Shown here: positions 8,921 through 17,326 of the stretch, in pieces
Layout: each line of letters starts with the position of its first letter
Position numbering within the stretch: the first letter of the stretch is position 1
DNA from: Ramlibacter paludis
GTDB taxonomy: Bacteria; Pseudomonadota; Gammaproteobacteria; Burkholderiales; Burkholderiaceae_C
Direction: 5' to 3'
NCBI RefSeq assembly: GCF_022012305.1
Contig: NZ_JAKLTM010000002.1
Span: 744,001-808,000 of the forward strand
DNA length: 64,000 bases
Notes under the pieces: generated by a model
Seen by the model: the letters and a program-made list of their open reading frames with translations, nothing else
The model's database searches: none
What the model was told of the DNA's origin: nothing
Made by a program: the position numbers and the translations under genes

Positions 8921-11332
8921 TCAAGGCACCGGCGTCAGCTTCGCCACCGACAGGGCCAGCCACTTGGCCCCGTGCCGCGGGAAATTGATCTGCGCCCGCG
9001 CGTCCTGCCCCGAACCTTCCAGGGTCAGCACCGTCCCCTCGCCGAACTTGGCGTGGAAGACCTTCAGTCCCGGCTTCAGGCCGTGGGCCGGCTCCGCCTT
9101 CTGCGGCGGCACCGGCGGGCTGGCGAAGGTCTCGCTGCCGCTGCCGCTGCCGCTGCCGCTGCTGCTGCCACCACGCCCATAGCCTGAACCCCCACCGGCG
9201 TAGCGCGTGCTCGGATAGCCCATGCCGTAGCCGAAGGACGAACCGCCGAAGTTCTGGTTCTTGGGCGTCAGCCACTTCAGCGCCGACTCCGGCAGCTCCT
9301 CGAAGAAGCGGCTCTTGACGTTGTAGCGGGTCTGGCCGTGCAGCAGTCGCGTCTGCGAATAACTGAGGTAGAGGCGCTTGCGCGCGCGCGTGATCGCCAC
9401 GTACATCAGGCGCCGCTCTTCTTCCAGGCCCTCGTAGTCGGATAGCGAGCGTTCGCTGGGGAACAGGCCCTCTTCCAGGCCGGTCACGAAGACGGCGTCG
9501 AACTCGAGGCCCTTGGCCGCATGCACCGTCATCAGCTGCACGGCGTCCTGGCCGGCCTGCGCCTGGTTGTCGCCCGACTCCAGCGCGGCGTGCGTGAGGA
9601 AGGCCGCCAGCGGCGACAAGGTCTCGCCGGTCTCGGCATCGGGCGGCACGTAGTCGGGCGCCGGCTCGTTGATTTCCGGCAAGCTCGGGTCCAGGCCCTG
9701 GCTGGCGGGCGACTGGCGCAGCACGGTGCCACCGAGCTCGTCGACCGGCAGCGCCACCGCATCACGGCCGAAGCCTTCCTGGGTGACGAAGCTCTCCGCC
9801 GCGTTCACCAGTTCTTCCAGGTTCTCGATGCGGTCGCCGCCGTCGCGCTCGGCCTTGTAGTGGTCGACCAGCCCGCTGCGCTGGAGCATCACCTCGATGA
9901 TCTCGCGCAAGGTCAGGCCCTCGGTCTCCACGCGCATCGCGTCGATCTTCTGCACGAACGCCGCCAGGTTCGCGCCGGCCTTGCCGGTGGTGCCCGTCAC
10001 CGCGTCGTGCAGCGAAGTGCCGGCCACGCGCGCCGCGTCCTGCAGCTGCTCGATGGTGCGCGCGCCTATGCCGCGCGCCGGGAAATTCACCACGCGCAGG
10101 AAGCTGGTGTCGTCCTGCGGATTCTCCAGCAGCCGCAGGTAGCTCAACGCGTGCTTGATCTCGGCGCGCTCGAAGAAGCGCAGGCCGCCGTAGACGCGGT
10201 ACGGCACGGCCGCATTGAACAGCGCCGTCTCGATCACCCGGCTCTGCGCGTTGCTGCGATAGAGCACGGCGATCTCGTGGCGCGGGAAATCCTCGCGCAC
10301 CAGGTGGCGGATCTCTTCGACCATCCACTGCGCCTCGGCCATGTCGGTAGGCGACTCGTACACGCGCACCGGCTCGCCGGGACCCTGGTCGGTGCGCAGG
10401 TTCTTGCCCAGGCGGGTCTTGTTGTGCGAAATCAGCGCATTGGCGGAGTCGAGGATGTTGCTGAAGCTGCGGTAGTTCTGCTCCAGCTTGATCTGGTGCG
10501 CCACCGTGAACTCGCGCACGAAGTCGGCCATGTTGCCCACGCGCGCGCCGCGGAAGGCGTAGATGCTCTGGTCGTCGTCGCCGACGGCAAACACCGAGTT
10601 CGACGGGCCGGCGAACATCTTGAGCCACGCGTACTGCAGCTTGTTGGTGTCCTGGAACTCGTCGACCAGGATGTGGTGGAAGCGGCGCTGGTAGTGCTCG
10701 CGGATCGGGTCGTTGTCGCGCAGCAGCTCGTAGCTGCGCAGCATGAGTTCGGCGAAGTCCACGACGCCTTCGCGCTGGCACTGCTCCTCGTACAGCTGGT
10801 AGATCTCGACCTTCCGCCGATCCTCCTCGGTGCGCACTTCGACCATGTTGGGCCGCAGACCCTCTTCCTTCCAGCCGGCGATGGACCACTGGGTCTCCTT
10901 GGCCGGGAAGCGCTCGTCGTCGACGTTGTGCTGCTTCATCAGGCGCTTGATGGCCGAGAGCTGGTCCTGCGTGTCCAGGATCTGGAAGCCCTGCGGCAGC
11001 CCGGCCAGCTTGTAGTGCGCGCGCAGGAAGCGGTTGCACAGGCCGTGGAAGGTTCCGATCCACATTCCGCGCACGTTGACGGGCAGCATGGCCTGCAGCC
11101 GCGTCATCATTTCCTTGGCGGCCTTGTTGGTGAAGGTGACAGCCAGCACGTTCGCGGGCCCGATCTGGCCCGTGGCCAGCAGCCAGGCGATGCGGGTGGT
11201 GAGGACGCGGGTCTTGCCCGACCCGGCGCCCGCCAGGATCAGCGCGTGCTCGGACGGCAGAGTGACCGCCGCGCGCTGTTCAGGATTGAGATTGGCGAGC
11301 AGCGGGGATTCGGCGGCAACTTCTGGGAACAT
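8921..11332 (-). CDS. uvrD: ATP-dependent DNA helicase UvrD/PcrA type
   Basis: An 803-aa superfamily 1A 3'-5' helicase for nucleotide excision and mismatch repair. Motifs run in order: LNPEQRAAV (Q motif), Walker A GAGSGKT near residue 31, Walker B DEFQDTN near 221, GDDDQSIYAFRGA (motif III), QNYRS (motif IV), VMTVHAAKGLEFD-type motif V and VAITRARKRLYLS (motif VI). The C-terminus ends in a Tudor-like module (GLKVFHAKFGEGTVL...) as in other UvrD/PcrA proteins. The start was set at MFPEVAAES because conserved helicase sequence begins within a dozen residues. A Gly/Ser linker of about 12 residues precedes the last domain and is encoded by a hexanucleotide repeat. Confidence 0.97.
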   Translation of the reverse strand: MFPEVAAESPLLANLNPEQRAAVTLPSEHALILAGAGSGKTRVLTTRIAWLLATGQIGPANVLAVTFTNKAAKEMMTRLQAMLPVNVRGMWIGTFHGLCNRFLRAHYKLAGLPQGFQILDTQDQLSAIKRLMKQHNVDDERFPAKETQWSIAGWKEEGLRPNMVEVRTEEDRRKVEIYQLYEEQCQREGVVDFAELMLRSYELLRDNDPIREHYQRRFHHILVDEFQDTNKLQYAWLKMFAGPSNSVFAVGDDDQSIYAFRGARVGNMADFVREFTVAHQIKLEQNYRSFSNILDSANALISHNKTRLGKNLRTDQGPGEPVRVYESPTDMAEAQWMVEEIRHLVREDFPRHEIAVLYRSNAQSRVIETALFNAAVPYRVYGGLRFFERAEIKHALSYLRLLENPQDDTSFLRVVNFPARGIGARTIEQLQDAARVAGTSLHDAVTGTTGKAGANLAAFVQKIDAMRVETEGLTLREIIEVMLQRSGLVDHYKAERDGGDRIENLEELVNAAESFVTQEGFGRDAVALPVDELGGTVLRQSPASQGLDPSLPEINEPAPDYVPPDAETGETLSPLAAFLTHAALESGDNQAQAGQDAVQLMTVHAAKGLEFDAVFVTGLEEGLFPSERSLSDYEGLEEERRLMYVAITRARKRLYLSYSQTRLLHGQTRYNVKSRFFEELPESALKWLTPKNQNFGGSSFGYGMGYPSTRYAGGGSGYGRGGSSSGSGSGSGSETFASPPVPPQKAEPAHGLKPGLKVFHAKFGEGTVLTLEGSGQDARAQINFPRHGAKWLALSVAKLTPVP
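9134..9169. repeat. Hexanucleotide microsatellite inside uvrD
   Basis: Four exact copies of GCTGCC (9134-9157) followed by degenerate units up to 9169. On the coding strand they encode a Ser-Gly run in the flexible linker between the helicase core and the C-terminal module. The unit is 6 bp, so copy-number slippage would change linker length without frameshifting. Confidence 0.8.
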
Positions 11333-11362
11333 AGGGCATTGTAGAAAGCCTGCCGTCCCCAA

Positions 11363-12037
11363 ATGCTCCGCCTGCTTCCTTCCTGCTGCGTCCTGCTGGG
11401 CTTGCTGGCCCTGGCGCCGGTCGCCCATGCCCTTTGCACCAGCGACAACGTGCCGCAGCCCCGGGCCGTGCTCGAGCGCTTCGTCAACGCCGATTGCGCC
11501 GATTGCTGGCAGGACCCCGCCACGCCGAAGGCGGCGCCGGGCACGCTCGCGCTCGACTGGGTGCTGCCAGGCCGCAAGGGCGAGGACGCGCCGCTGGCCT
11601 CGGTGGCGCTGGACGAAGCGCTGGACCGGCTCTACGAACTCAAGCTGCCCTCGCCCGAACGCACGGCCAGCGTGACGCTGGCGCGCGGAGGCCCGGCCGC
11701 GCAGTTGCGCCTGGCGCAGGGCGAGGCCTTCAACGACTACATCGGCACCTCGATGACCCTGAAGCAGCCGGGCCGCGAACGCTGGCGCGCCTGGCTGCTG
11801 CTGGTGGAAAAATTGCCGGCCGGGCTGGAGGGCAGCCCGGTGCCGCGCAACCTGGTGCGCAACGTGTTCCGGCCCGAGTGGGACAAGGTGATGTCCCGCC
11901 CGCGCGACCTGGTGGCCGAGGACCGCGCGATGCAGATCCACGAAGGCAGCCGTACCGACCGCCTGCGGCTGGTGGCGGTGCTGGCCGATGGGCACGGCGC
12001 GATAAGGGCTATCACGCAAACCGAATGTTCCCCGTGA
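11363..12037 (+). CDS. Exported hypothetical protein with CxxC motif
   Basis: A 224-aa protein with a Sec signal peptide (LLGLLALAPVAHA, cleavage near residue 24). The mature region begins CTSDNVPQP and contains CADCW around residue 46-50. Together with AVLERFVNADCADCW this resembles the start of a thioredoxin-like fold (DUF1223-type), but the rest does not show a clear thioredoxin pattern. Probably periplasmic. It diverges from uvrD with only 30 bp between starts, so the two promoters must overlap. A strong terminator follows at 12061. Confidence 0.7.
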   Translation: MLRLLPSCCVLLGLLALAPVAHALCTSDNVPQPRAVLERFVNADCADCWQDPATPKAAPGTLALDWVLPGRKGEDAPLASVALDEALDRLYELKLPSPERTASVTLARGGPAAQLRLAQGEAFNDYIGTSMTLKQPGRERWRAWLLLVEKLPAGLEGSPVPRNLVRNVFRPEWDKVMSRPRDLVAEDRAMQIHEGSRTDRLRLVAVLADGHGAIRAITQTECSP

Positions 12038-12060
12038 AGGCAGCGCAGTAGAATCAGTCA

Positions 12061-12090
12061 CCGGGCCCAAGCATTTGTGGCCCGGTTTTT
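12061..12090 (+). terminator. Rho-independent terminator
   Basis: A perfect 7-bp stem, CCGGGCC (12061-12067) with GGCCCGG (12079-12085), has an 11-nt loop and is followed by TTTTT. It lies 24 bp after the stop of the exported CxxC protein and insulates guaC from it. The remaining gap to guaC (12091-12175) presumably holds the guaC promoter, though I cannot point to clear boxes. Confidence 0.85.
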
Positions 12091-12175
12091 CGTTGGTGGG
12101 CCCTCCACCGCGCAAGCCGGGCACGATCCAAGCGCTCAACCTGTTTTTCAACAGTCATCCGGAGCCTGGAATCAA

Positions 12176-13153
12176 ATGGAAATCTTCGACTACGACAAGG
12201 TCCTGCTGCTGCCGCGCAAGTGCCGCGTGGAAAGCCGTTCGGAATGCGACCCCTCGATGGAGCTCGGCGGGCGCAAATTCAAATTGCCGGTCGTGCCGGC
12301 CAACATGAAGACGGTGGTGGACGAGAAGATCTGCCTGTGGCTGGCGAAGAACGGCTACTTCTACGTCATGCACCGCTTCGACCTGGACAACGTCGCCTTC
12401 ACCCGGCAGATGAAGGAAGCGGGGGCCTTCGCCTCGATCTCGGTGGGCGTGAAGCCGGCCGACTACGAGGTGGTGGACCAGCTGGCCGCCGCCGGCCTGG
12501 CGCCGGAATACGTCACGATCGACATCGCGCACGGCCACGCCGACACGGTGAAGAACATGATCTTCCACTTGAAGAAGAAGCTGCCTTCGACTTTCGTGAT
12601 CGCCGGCAACGTCGGCACGCCGGAAGCGGTGATCGACCTCGAGAACTGGGGCGCCGACGCCACCAAGGTCGGCATCGGGCCGGGCAAGGTCTGCATCACG
12701 CGCATGAAGACCGGCTTCGGCACCGGCGGCTGGCAGTTGTCGGCGCTGAAGTGGTGCGCCCGCGTCGCGACCAAGCCGATCATTGCCGACGGCGGCATCC
12801 GCGAGAACGGCGACATCGCCAAGAGCATCCGCTTCGGCGCGACGATGGTGATGGTCGGCTCCATGCTGGCCGGCCACGAGGAATCGCCCGGCCAGACGGT
12901 GGAAGTCGACGGCCGCCTGTTCAAGGAGTACTACGGCAGCGCCTCGGACTTCAACAAGGGCGAGTACAAGCACGTGGAAGGCAAGCGCATCCTCGAGCCG
13001 GTGAAGGGCAAGCTGGCCGACACGCTGAAGGAGATGCAGGAGGACCTGCAGTCGTCGATCAGCTATGCGGGCGGGACGAAGCTGGCGGACGTGCGCAAGG
13101 TGAACTACGTGATCCTGGGCGGGGACAACGCAGGCGAACACCTGCTCATGTGA
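12176..13153 (+). CDS. guaC: GMP reductase
   Basis: A 325-aa NADPH-dependent enzyme that converts GMP to IMP and ammonia, returning guanine nucleotides to the purine pool. It is an IMPDH/GMPR-family TIM barrel. The flexible active-site loop GPGKVCITR carries the catalytic Cys (residue 173). The phosphate-binding segments [13 protein letters not shown] and [12 protein letters not shown] and the GMPR-typical EYYGSAS flap are present. There is no CBS-domain insertion, which together with the length separates it from IMP dehydrogenase. The ATG at 12176 was chosen because the conserved [12 protein letters not shown] begins right after it. A terminator follows at 13219. Confidence 0.95.
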   Translation: MEIFDYDKVLLLPRKCRVESRSECDPSMELGGRKFKLPVVPANMKTVVDEKICLWLAKNGYFYVMHRFDLDNVAFTRQMKEAGAFASISVGVKPADYEVVDQLAAAGLAPEYVTIDIAHGHADTVKNMIFHLKKKLPSTFVIAGNVGTPEAVIDLENWGADATKVGIGPGKVCITRMKTGFGTGGWQLSALKWCARVATKPIIADGGIRENGDIAKSIRFGATMVMVGSMLAGHEESPGQTVEVDGRLFKEYYGSASDFNKGEYKHVEGKRILEPVKGKLADTLKEMQEDLQSSISYAGGTKLADVRKVNYVILGGDNAGEHLLM

Positions 13154-13161
13154 CGCGCGCG

Positions 13162-13208
13162 GCCCCGCACGCGGGGCGTAGCCGCGTCATCCCTGCGCAG
13201 GCAGGGAT
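13162..13208. repeat. Two intergenic REP-like hairpins after guaC
   Basis: GCCCCGC-AC-GCGGGGC (13162-13177) and ATCCCTGC-GCAG-GCAGGGAT (13189-13208) are two perfect stems placed in tandem between guaC and the convergent hydrolase. The second has the common proteobacterial pattern CGTCATCCC...GGGATCCA. Neither is followed by a T-run; they are most likely REP-type elements rather than terminators. Confidence 0.65.
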
Positions 13209-13218
13209 CCATCCAGGG

Positions 13219-13242
13219 GCCGCGCAGCGCGCGGCTTTTCTT
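13219..13242 (+). terminator. Rho-independent terminator of guaC
   Basis: The stem GCCGCGC (13219-13225) pairs with GCGCGGC (13229-13235) across a 3-nt loop and is followed by TTTTCTT. It lies 65 bp beyond the guaC stop and touches the stop codon of the convergent hydrolase gene. Confidence 0.8.
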
Positions 13243-14093
13243 CAGACCCGCAGCAGGTCCAGCGCCAGCTGGTGCAGCCGATGGCTCGGCTCCACCAGCG
13301 CATCCAGCACGCTGAAGTGGTGCCGCCCCGGCAGCGCCTCGCACACCGGCACGCGGCGCGGGCCCCAGGCCTCGTGGATCAGGCGGTTCTGGCGCAGGTA
13401 CTCCTCGCTCTCCGCACCGCCCACCACCGAATACAGCGTCCCCTGCCGCGGCGCCGGCAGCCGCGCCGGGCTGGCCTGCGCCACCTGCTGTGGCGTCAGC
13501 GCCAGCGTCTGCTGCAGGAAGGGCGCGCGCATGATCGGTTCCAGGTCGTGCAGCGCGGAGATCGCCAGCGCCTCGCGCACGAGGTCACGCGGCAAGGCGG
13601 CGTCGTGCTGCGCCCACTGGCAGGTCAGCAGCATGGCCGCCAGCTGGCCGCCCGCGGAATGCCCCGCCACCTTGATGCGGCGCGGGTCGCCGCCGAAGCG
13701 CGCGATGTTGTGGAAAGTCCAGGCGACGGCCCGCACCATCTGCAGCGTGATCTGCGGCACCGTGACGGCCGGCGCCAGTGCGTAGTTGGGGATCACCACG
13801 CAGGCGCCGTCCCGGGTGAACGACGGCGCGATGAAGGAGTGGTCGGCCTTGTCCAGCGCGCGCCAGTAGCCGCCGTGGATGAAGACCAGCACCGGCGCGT
13901 TCGGCTGCGGCGCCGGGAACACGTCGAGCGTTTCGCCAGGCTGGTCGCCGTAGCGCAGGTCCAGGTGGCAAGGGTTGGCGGCACGCGCGCGGGATGACGA
14001 TTCGGCCCAGCGCGCCAGGAACTCCCCGTGGTCCGGCACCAGCTCCCGGTTGTTGTACATGCGGTCGTGCCAGCCGCCGTCGTGCGAATCCAT
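13242..14093 (-). CDS. Alpha/beta hydrolase, kynurenine-formamidase-like
   Basis: A 283-aa alpha/beta hydrolase of the esterase/lipase-like group with HGGYW near residue 71 (oxyanion hole), nucleophile Ser in GHSAGG near 145, and a terminal His in GRHHFSVLDAL. HGGYW together with the N-terminal YNNRELVPDH is the pattern of bacterial kynurenine-formamidase-like (AFMID-type) hydrolases. No other tryptophan-catabolic gene is nearby, so a different amide or ester substrate is likely. It diverges from the GntR regulator; the shared 108-bp region contains a 20-bp palindrome and the regulator probably controls both. The start could also be the Met at residue 12. Confidence 0.8.
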   Translation of the reverse strand: MDSHDGGWHDRMYNNRELVPDHGEFLARWAESSSRARAANPCHLDLRYGDQPGETLDVFPAPQPNAPVLVFIHGGYWRALDKADHSFIAPSFTRDGACVVIPNYALAPAVTVPQITLQMVRAVAWTFHNIARFGGDPRRIKVAGHSAGGQLAAMLLTCQWAQHDAALPRDLVREALAISALHDLEPIMRAPFLQQTLALTPQQVAQASPARLPAPRQGTLYSVVGGAESEEYLRQNRLIHEAWGPRRVPVCEALPGRHHFSVLDALVEPSHRLHQLALDLLRV

Positions 14094-14177
14094 TACTGCC
14101 TCTCGCTACTCTTCCGTTTGCAACACTTTGACACAAGTAGTCATATTCTGCAACTTCTTAGGCTGTTGACGCCATCT

Positions 14178-14197
14178 GTACTCCGTATACAGAATAC
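14178..14197. promoter_or_regulatory. 20-bp palindromic operator candidate
   Basis: GTACTCCGTATACAGAATAC matches its own reverse complement at 16 of 20 positions and ends 4 bp before the GntR regulator's ATG. GntR/FadR-type regulators bind such palindromes as dimers. The position over the start of their own transcript suggests autoregulation and control of the divergent hydrolase. A TTGACA (14128-14133) and a TTGACG (14166-14171) in the same gap could serve as -35 elements, without a convincing -10. Confidence 0.55.
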
Positions 14198-14201
14198 AGC
14201 C

Positions 14202-14885
14202 ATGCCTGCGCAACTGCTCCAGCTGGAGGCCGCCCCCGACCTCGTCGACCGCGTCTACCGCACCCTGATCGACGCCATCAGCGACGGCTCGCTCGCGCCC
14301 GGCCAGCGCATCACGCAGGAAGACATTGCGCAGCAACTCGCGGTGTCGCGTCAACCCGTCCTCCAGGCCTTGCGCCTGCTGAAAAAGGATGGTTTCGTCC
14401 AGGATGCGCCGGGCCGCGGCCTGCAGGTCGCGCAGCTGGACCCGGACTGGATCCGCAAGGTCTACCAGGTGCGCGGCGCGCTCGACGCGCTGGCGGCACG
14501 GCTGGCCGCCGAACGCCGCTTCCGCCTGCCCGCCGCCCTGCTGCAGCAAGGCCGCAAGGCGGCGCGCGGCGACGACGTGATGGCCATGATCGACGCCGAC
14601 CTCGCCTTCCACGCCGCCATCTACGCCGCCGCCGGCAACCCGCTGATCGAGCAGAGCGCGCAACTGCACTGGCGCCACCTGCGCCGCGTGATGGGCGCGG
14701 TGCTGCAGCAAAGCGGCCAGCGCGAAGCGGTCTGGGACGAACACGAGGCGATCGCGCAGGCGATGGCCGCGGGCGATGGCGACGCCGCCGCCCGCCTGAT
14801 CGAGGAACACAGCCGCCACGCCAGCGACAACCTGGGCGAGCGGCTGGACTTCGTGCTCAAGAGCCGGGACGCGCAGCCGTCCTGA
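14202..14885 (+). CDS. GntR-family transcriptional regulator (FCD domain)
   Basis: A 227-aa regulator. Residues about 12-75 are a winged helix-turn-helix with the GntR signature GQRITQEDIAQQLAVSRQPVLQALRLL. Residues about 80-220 are an all-helical FCD ligand-binding domain with the usual Asp/His metal-ligand pattern (DADLAFHAAIYAAAGN, then LRRVM and a late DEHEAIAQAM with EEHSRHA). FCD regulators typically repress catabolic genes until a carboxylate-type ligand binds. The ATG at 14202 is preceded by the palindrome and lacks a clear ribosome-binding site, so it may be translated from a very short leader. The dioxygenase gene follows 34 bp downstream. Confidence 0.9.
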   Translation: MPAQLLQLEAAPDLVDRVYRTLIDAISDGSLAPGQRITQEDIAQQLAVSRQPVLQALRLLKKDGFVQDAPGRGLQVAQLDPDWIRKVYQVRGALDALAARLAAERRFRLPAALLQQGRKAARGDDVMAMIDADLAFHAAIYAAAGNPLIEQSAQLHWRHLRRVMGAVLQQSGQREAVWDEHEAIAQAMAAGDGDAAARLIEEHSRHASDNLGERLDFVLKSRDAQPS

Positions 14886-14919
14886 AATCCGCCAACGACA
14901 GACTCCTGGAGACACCGCC

Positions 14920-15801
14920 ATGCACTTGACGAAGGAACAGCGCGAACAGTTCGACCGCGAGGGCTACCTGTTCTTCCCCGGCCAGTTCACGCCGGAGGAA
15001 ACGCGCACGCTGACCGCCGCCGTCCCCGCGCTGTACGCGCGGCGCGAGGCCTTCAACGTGCGCGAAAAGGGCAGCGACGCGGTGCGCACGAACTTCGCCG
15101 CGCACATGGTCAGCGAACCCTTTGCGCGCCTGGCGCGCCATCCGCGCATGGTGCAGCCGGTGATGGAGCTCTTCGACGAAGAGGTCTACATGCACCAGTT
15201 CAAGATCAACGGCAAGATGGCCTTCGAGGGCGACGTCTGGCAGTGGCACCAGGACTACGGCACCTGGCTCAACGACGACCAGATGCCGACCGAGCGCGCG
15301 ATGAACGTCGCGATCTTCCTGGACGACGTCAACGAGTACAACGGCCCGCTGATGTTCATCCCCGGCAGCCACAAGAAGGGCGTGGTCGATGCGAAGCACG
15401 ACCTCACCACCACCAGCTACCCGCTGTGGACCGTCGACAACGCCCTGATCGCGCAGCTGGTCGAACGCGCCGGCGGCAAGAACGGCGGCATCGTCTCGCC
15501 CAAGGGCCCGGCCGGCTCGATGATCCTGTTCCACAGCTGCCTGGTGCATGCGTCGACCAGCAACCTGTCGCCCTGGAACCGCGTCAGCGTCTACCTGTCG
15601 CTGTGCGCAATCTCCAACCACATCCGCCGCTTCAAACGGCCGGAGTACATCGCGCATCGGGACTTCGCGCCGATCGAAATGCTGCCGGACGACTGCCTGC
15701 TGAAGGACTACCCGGTGGACTTGCCGTGGAAGACCGGCATGCCCGCCAGCGCCCTGGCCACGTCTTCCGAGCCGTTCGCCGACATGAAGAGGGCCGCCTG
15801 A
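14920..15801 (+). CDS. Phytanoyl-CoA dioxygenase (PhyH) family protein
   Basis: A 293-aa Fe(II)/2-oxoglutarate-dependent oxygenase-like protein. The facial triad is visible: His110 and Asp112 in WQWHQDYG and the distal His210 in LVHAS. An Arg for 2-oxoglutarate lies shortly after (WNRVSVYLS). EQREQFDREGYLFFPG is the standard PhyH N-terminus. Such enzymes hydroxylate small acids, amino-acid derivatives or natural products. The next gene begins 1 bp after its stop, so the two enzymes very likely act on the same compound. Substrate unknown. Confidence 0.88.
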   Translation: MHLTKEQREQFDREGYLFFPGQFTPEETRTLTAAVPALYARREAFNVREKGSDAVRTNFAAHMVSEPFARLARHPRMVQPVMELFDEEVYMHQFKINGKMAFEGDVWQWHQDYGTWLNDDQMPTERAMNVAIFLDDVNEYNGPLMFIPGSHKKGVVDAKHDLTTTSYPLWTVDNALIAQLVERAGGKNGGIVSPKGPAGSMILFHSCLVHASTSNLSPWNRVSVYLSLCAISNHIRRFKRPEYIAHRDFAPIEMLPDDCLLKDYPVDLPWKTGMPASALATSSEPFADMKRAA

Positions 15802-15802
15802 C

Positions 15803-17161
15803 ATGTCGCTGCACGCACAACTGCAGAAGCGCGCCGCCGAAGGCAAGCCGATCCGCGTCGGCCTGATCGGGGCCGGCAAGTTCGGCTCGATGTACCTGGC
15901 GCAGGTGCCGCGCACGCCCGGCGTGCACCTCGCCGCCATCGCCGACCTGTCACCGGACGCGGCCCGCGCCAACCTGGCGCGCGTGGGCTGGAAGGCGGAA
16001 CGCACGCAGGCCAGCTCGATCGAGGAAGCGCTCAAGACCGGCGCCACGCACATCGGCGCCGACTGGCAGGCGCTGGTGCGCCACCCGGCCATCGACGTCG
16101 TCGTCGAATGCACGGGCCATCCGATCGCCGCGGTCGACCACTGCCTGGAGGCCTTCGCCCACGGCAAGCACGTGGTGAACGTCACGGTGGAAGCCGACGC
16201 CTTCTGCGGCCCGCTGCTGGCGCGCAAGGCGGCGCAGGCCGGCGTGATCTATTCGCTGGCCTTCGGCGACCAGCCGGCGCTGATCTGCGACCTGGTGGAC
16301 TGGGCGCGCACCTGCGGCTTCCCGGTGGTGGCGGCCGGGCGCGGCCACAAGTGGCTGCCGCACTTCAGCGAGTCGACGCCCGAGACGGTGTGGGGCAACT
16401 ACGGCCTGACGCCGGAACAGGCGAAGCGCGGCGGCCTCAACCCCAAGATGTTCAACAGTTTCCTCGACGGCTCCAAGCCCTCGATCGAAAGCACCGCCGT
16501 CGCCAATGCCACGGGCCTGACGGTGCCCAGCAACGGCCTGCTCTATCCGCCCGCCAGCGTGGAAGACATCCCCTTCGTCACGCGCCCGCAAAGCGAAGGC
16601 GGCGTGCTGGAACGCAAGGGCATGGTCGAGGTGATCTCCTCGCTGGAGGCGGACGGCCGCAAGATCCCCTACGACATCCGCATGGGCGTGTGGGTCACGG
16701 TCGAAGCCGAGACCGAGTACGTGAAGAACTGCTTCGAGGAATACAACGCGCACACCGACCCGAGCGGGCGCTACTTCACGCTCTACAAGCGCTGGCACCT
16801 GATCGGCCTGGAAGTCGGGATGTCGGTGGCAAGCGTGGCCCTGCGCGGCGAGGCGACCGGCGTGGCCACCTGCTGGAACGCCGACGTGGTGGCGACGGCC
16901 AAGCGCGATCTCGCGCCCGGCGAAATCCTCGACGGCGAAGGCGGCTACACGGTCTGGGGCAAGCTGCTGCCGGCGGAAGCCTCGGTGCGGCTTGGCGGCC
17001 TGCCGCTCGGCCTGGCGCACGACGTCAAGGTCGTGCGGCCGGTGAAGAAGGGACAGAGCCTGAGCTGGAGCGACGTGGCCATGGACTCAGGCACGCACGC
17101 CTACCGGATCCGGCGCGAGATGGAGGCCCTGTTCGCGCCGCCGCAACTGAAAGTCGCCTGA
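15803..17161 (+). CDS. NAD(P)-dependent oxidoreductase with C-terminal SAF-like domain
   Basis: A 452-aa protein with a Rossmann dinucleotide-binding start (GLIGAGKFGSMY near residue 20) and a homoserine-dehydrogenase/Gfo-Idh-like body (VVVECTGHP, HGKHVVNVTVEADAFCG). Its C-terminal segment (around residues 355-410: KRDLAPGEILDGEGGYTVWGKL) is of the SAF type also found in sugar-acid dehydratases and FlgA. Proteins with this layout are widespread in beta-proteobacteria, often beside GntR regulators, and few have been characterised. The 1-bp gap to the dioxygenase gene indicates a shared operon. Likely a dehydrogenase acting on the product of that dioxygenase (inference). Confidence 0.85.
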   Translation: MSLHAQLQKRAAEGKPIRVGLIGAGKFGSMYLAQVPRTPGVHLAAIADLSPDAARANLARVGWKAERTQASSIEEALKTGATHIGADWQALVRHPAIDVVVECTGHPIAAVDHCLEAFAHGKHVVNVTVEADAFCGPLLARKAAQAGVIYSLAFGDQPALICDLVDWARTCGFPVVAAGRGHKWLPHFSESTPETVWGNYGLTPEQAKRGGLNPKMFNSFLDGSKPSIESTAVANATGLTVPSNGLLYPPASVEDIPFVTRPQSEGGVLERKGMVEVISSLEADGRKIPYDIRMGVWVTVEAETEYVKNCFEEYNAHTDPSGRYFTLYKRWHLIGLEVGMSVASVALRGEATGVATCWNADVVATAKRDLAPGEILDGEGGYTVWGKLLPAEASVRLGGLPLGLAHDVKVVRPVKKGQSLSWSDVAMDSGTHAYRIRREMEALFAPPQLKVA

Positions 17162-17185
17162 GCGCCGGAAAGGCCGCTCGGCTTT

Positions 17186-17194
17186 TGCTAGAAT
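17186..17194 (+). promoter_or_regulatory. Extended -10 promoter of tRNA-Ala
   Basis: TGC-TAGAAT is an extended -10 element ending 12 bp before the mature tRNA start. No good -35 hexamer lies 17 bp upstream, which is compatible with extended -10 promoters. Confidence 0.5.
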
Positions 17195-17206
17195 ACGAAT
17201 CGTTGT

Positions 17207-17282
<76 letters not shown>

Positions 17283-17292
17283 CAATCTTTCC

Positions 17293-17320
17293 AAAGGCCT
17301 CGATCTTCGAGGCCTTTTTT
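17293..17320 (+). terminator. Strong terminator after tRNA-Ala, possibly bidirectional
   Basis: A perfect 11-bp stem (AAAGGCCTCGA with TCGAGGCCTTT, loop TCT) is followed by a run of T. It ends 10 bp after the tRNA. The minus-strand aminopeptidase stop lies 7 bp from its other side and the same stem with TTTGG on that strand could end that transcript too. Confidence 0.9.
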
Positions 17321-17326
17321 CTTGGC

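Noticed and set aside
9134..9169. Phase-variable repeat in uvrD
   Set aside because: The unit is 6 bp, so slippage stays in frame and only alters a Ser/Gly linker.
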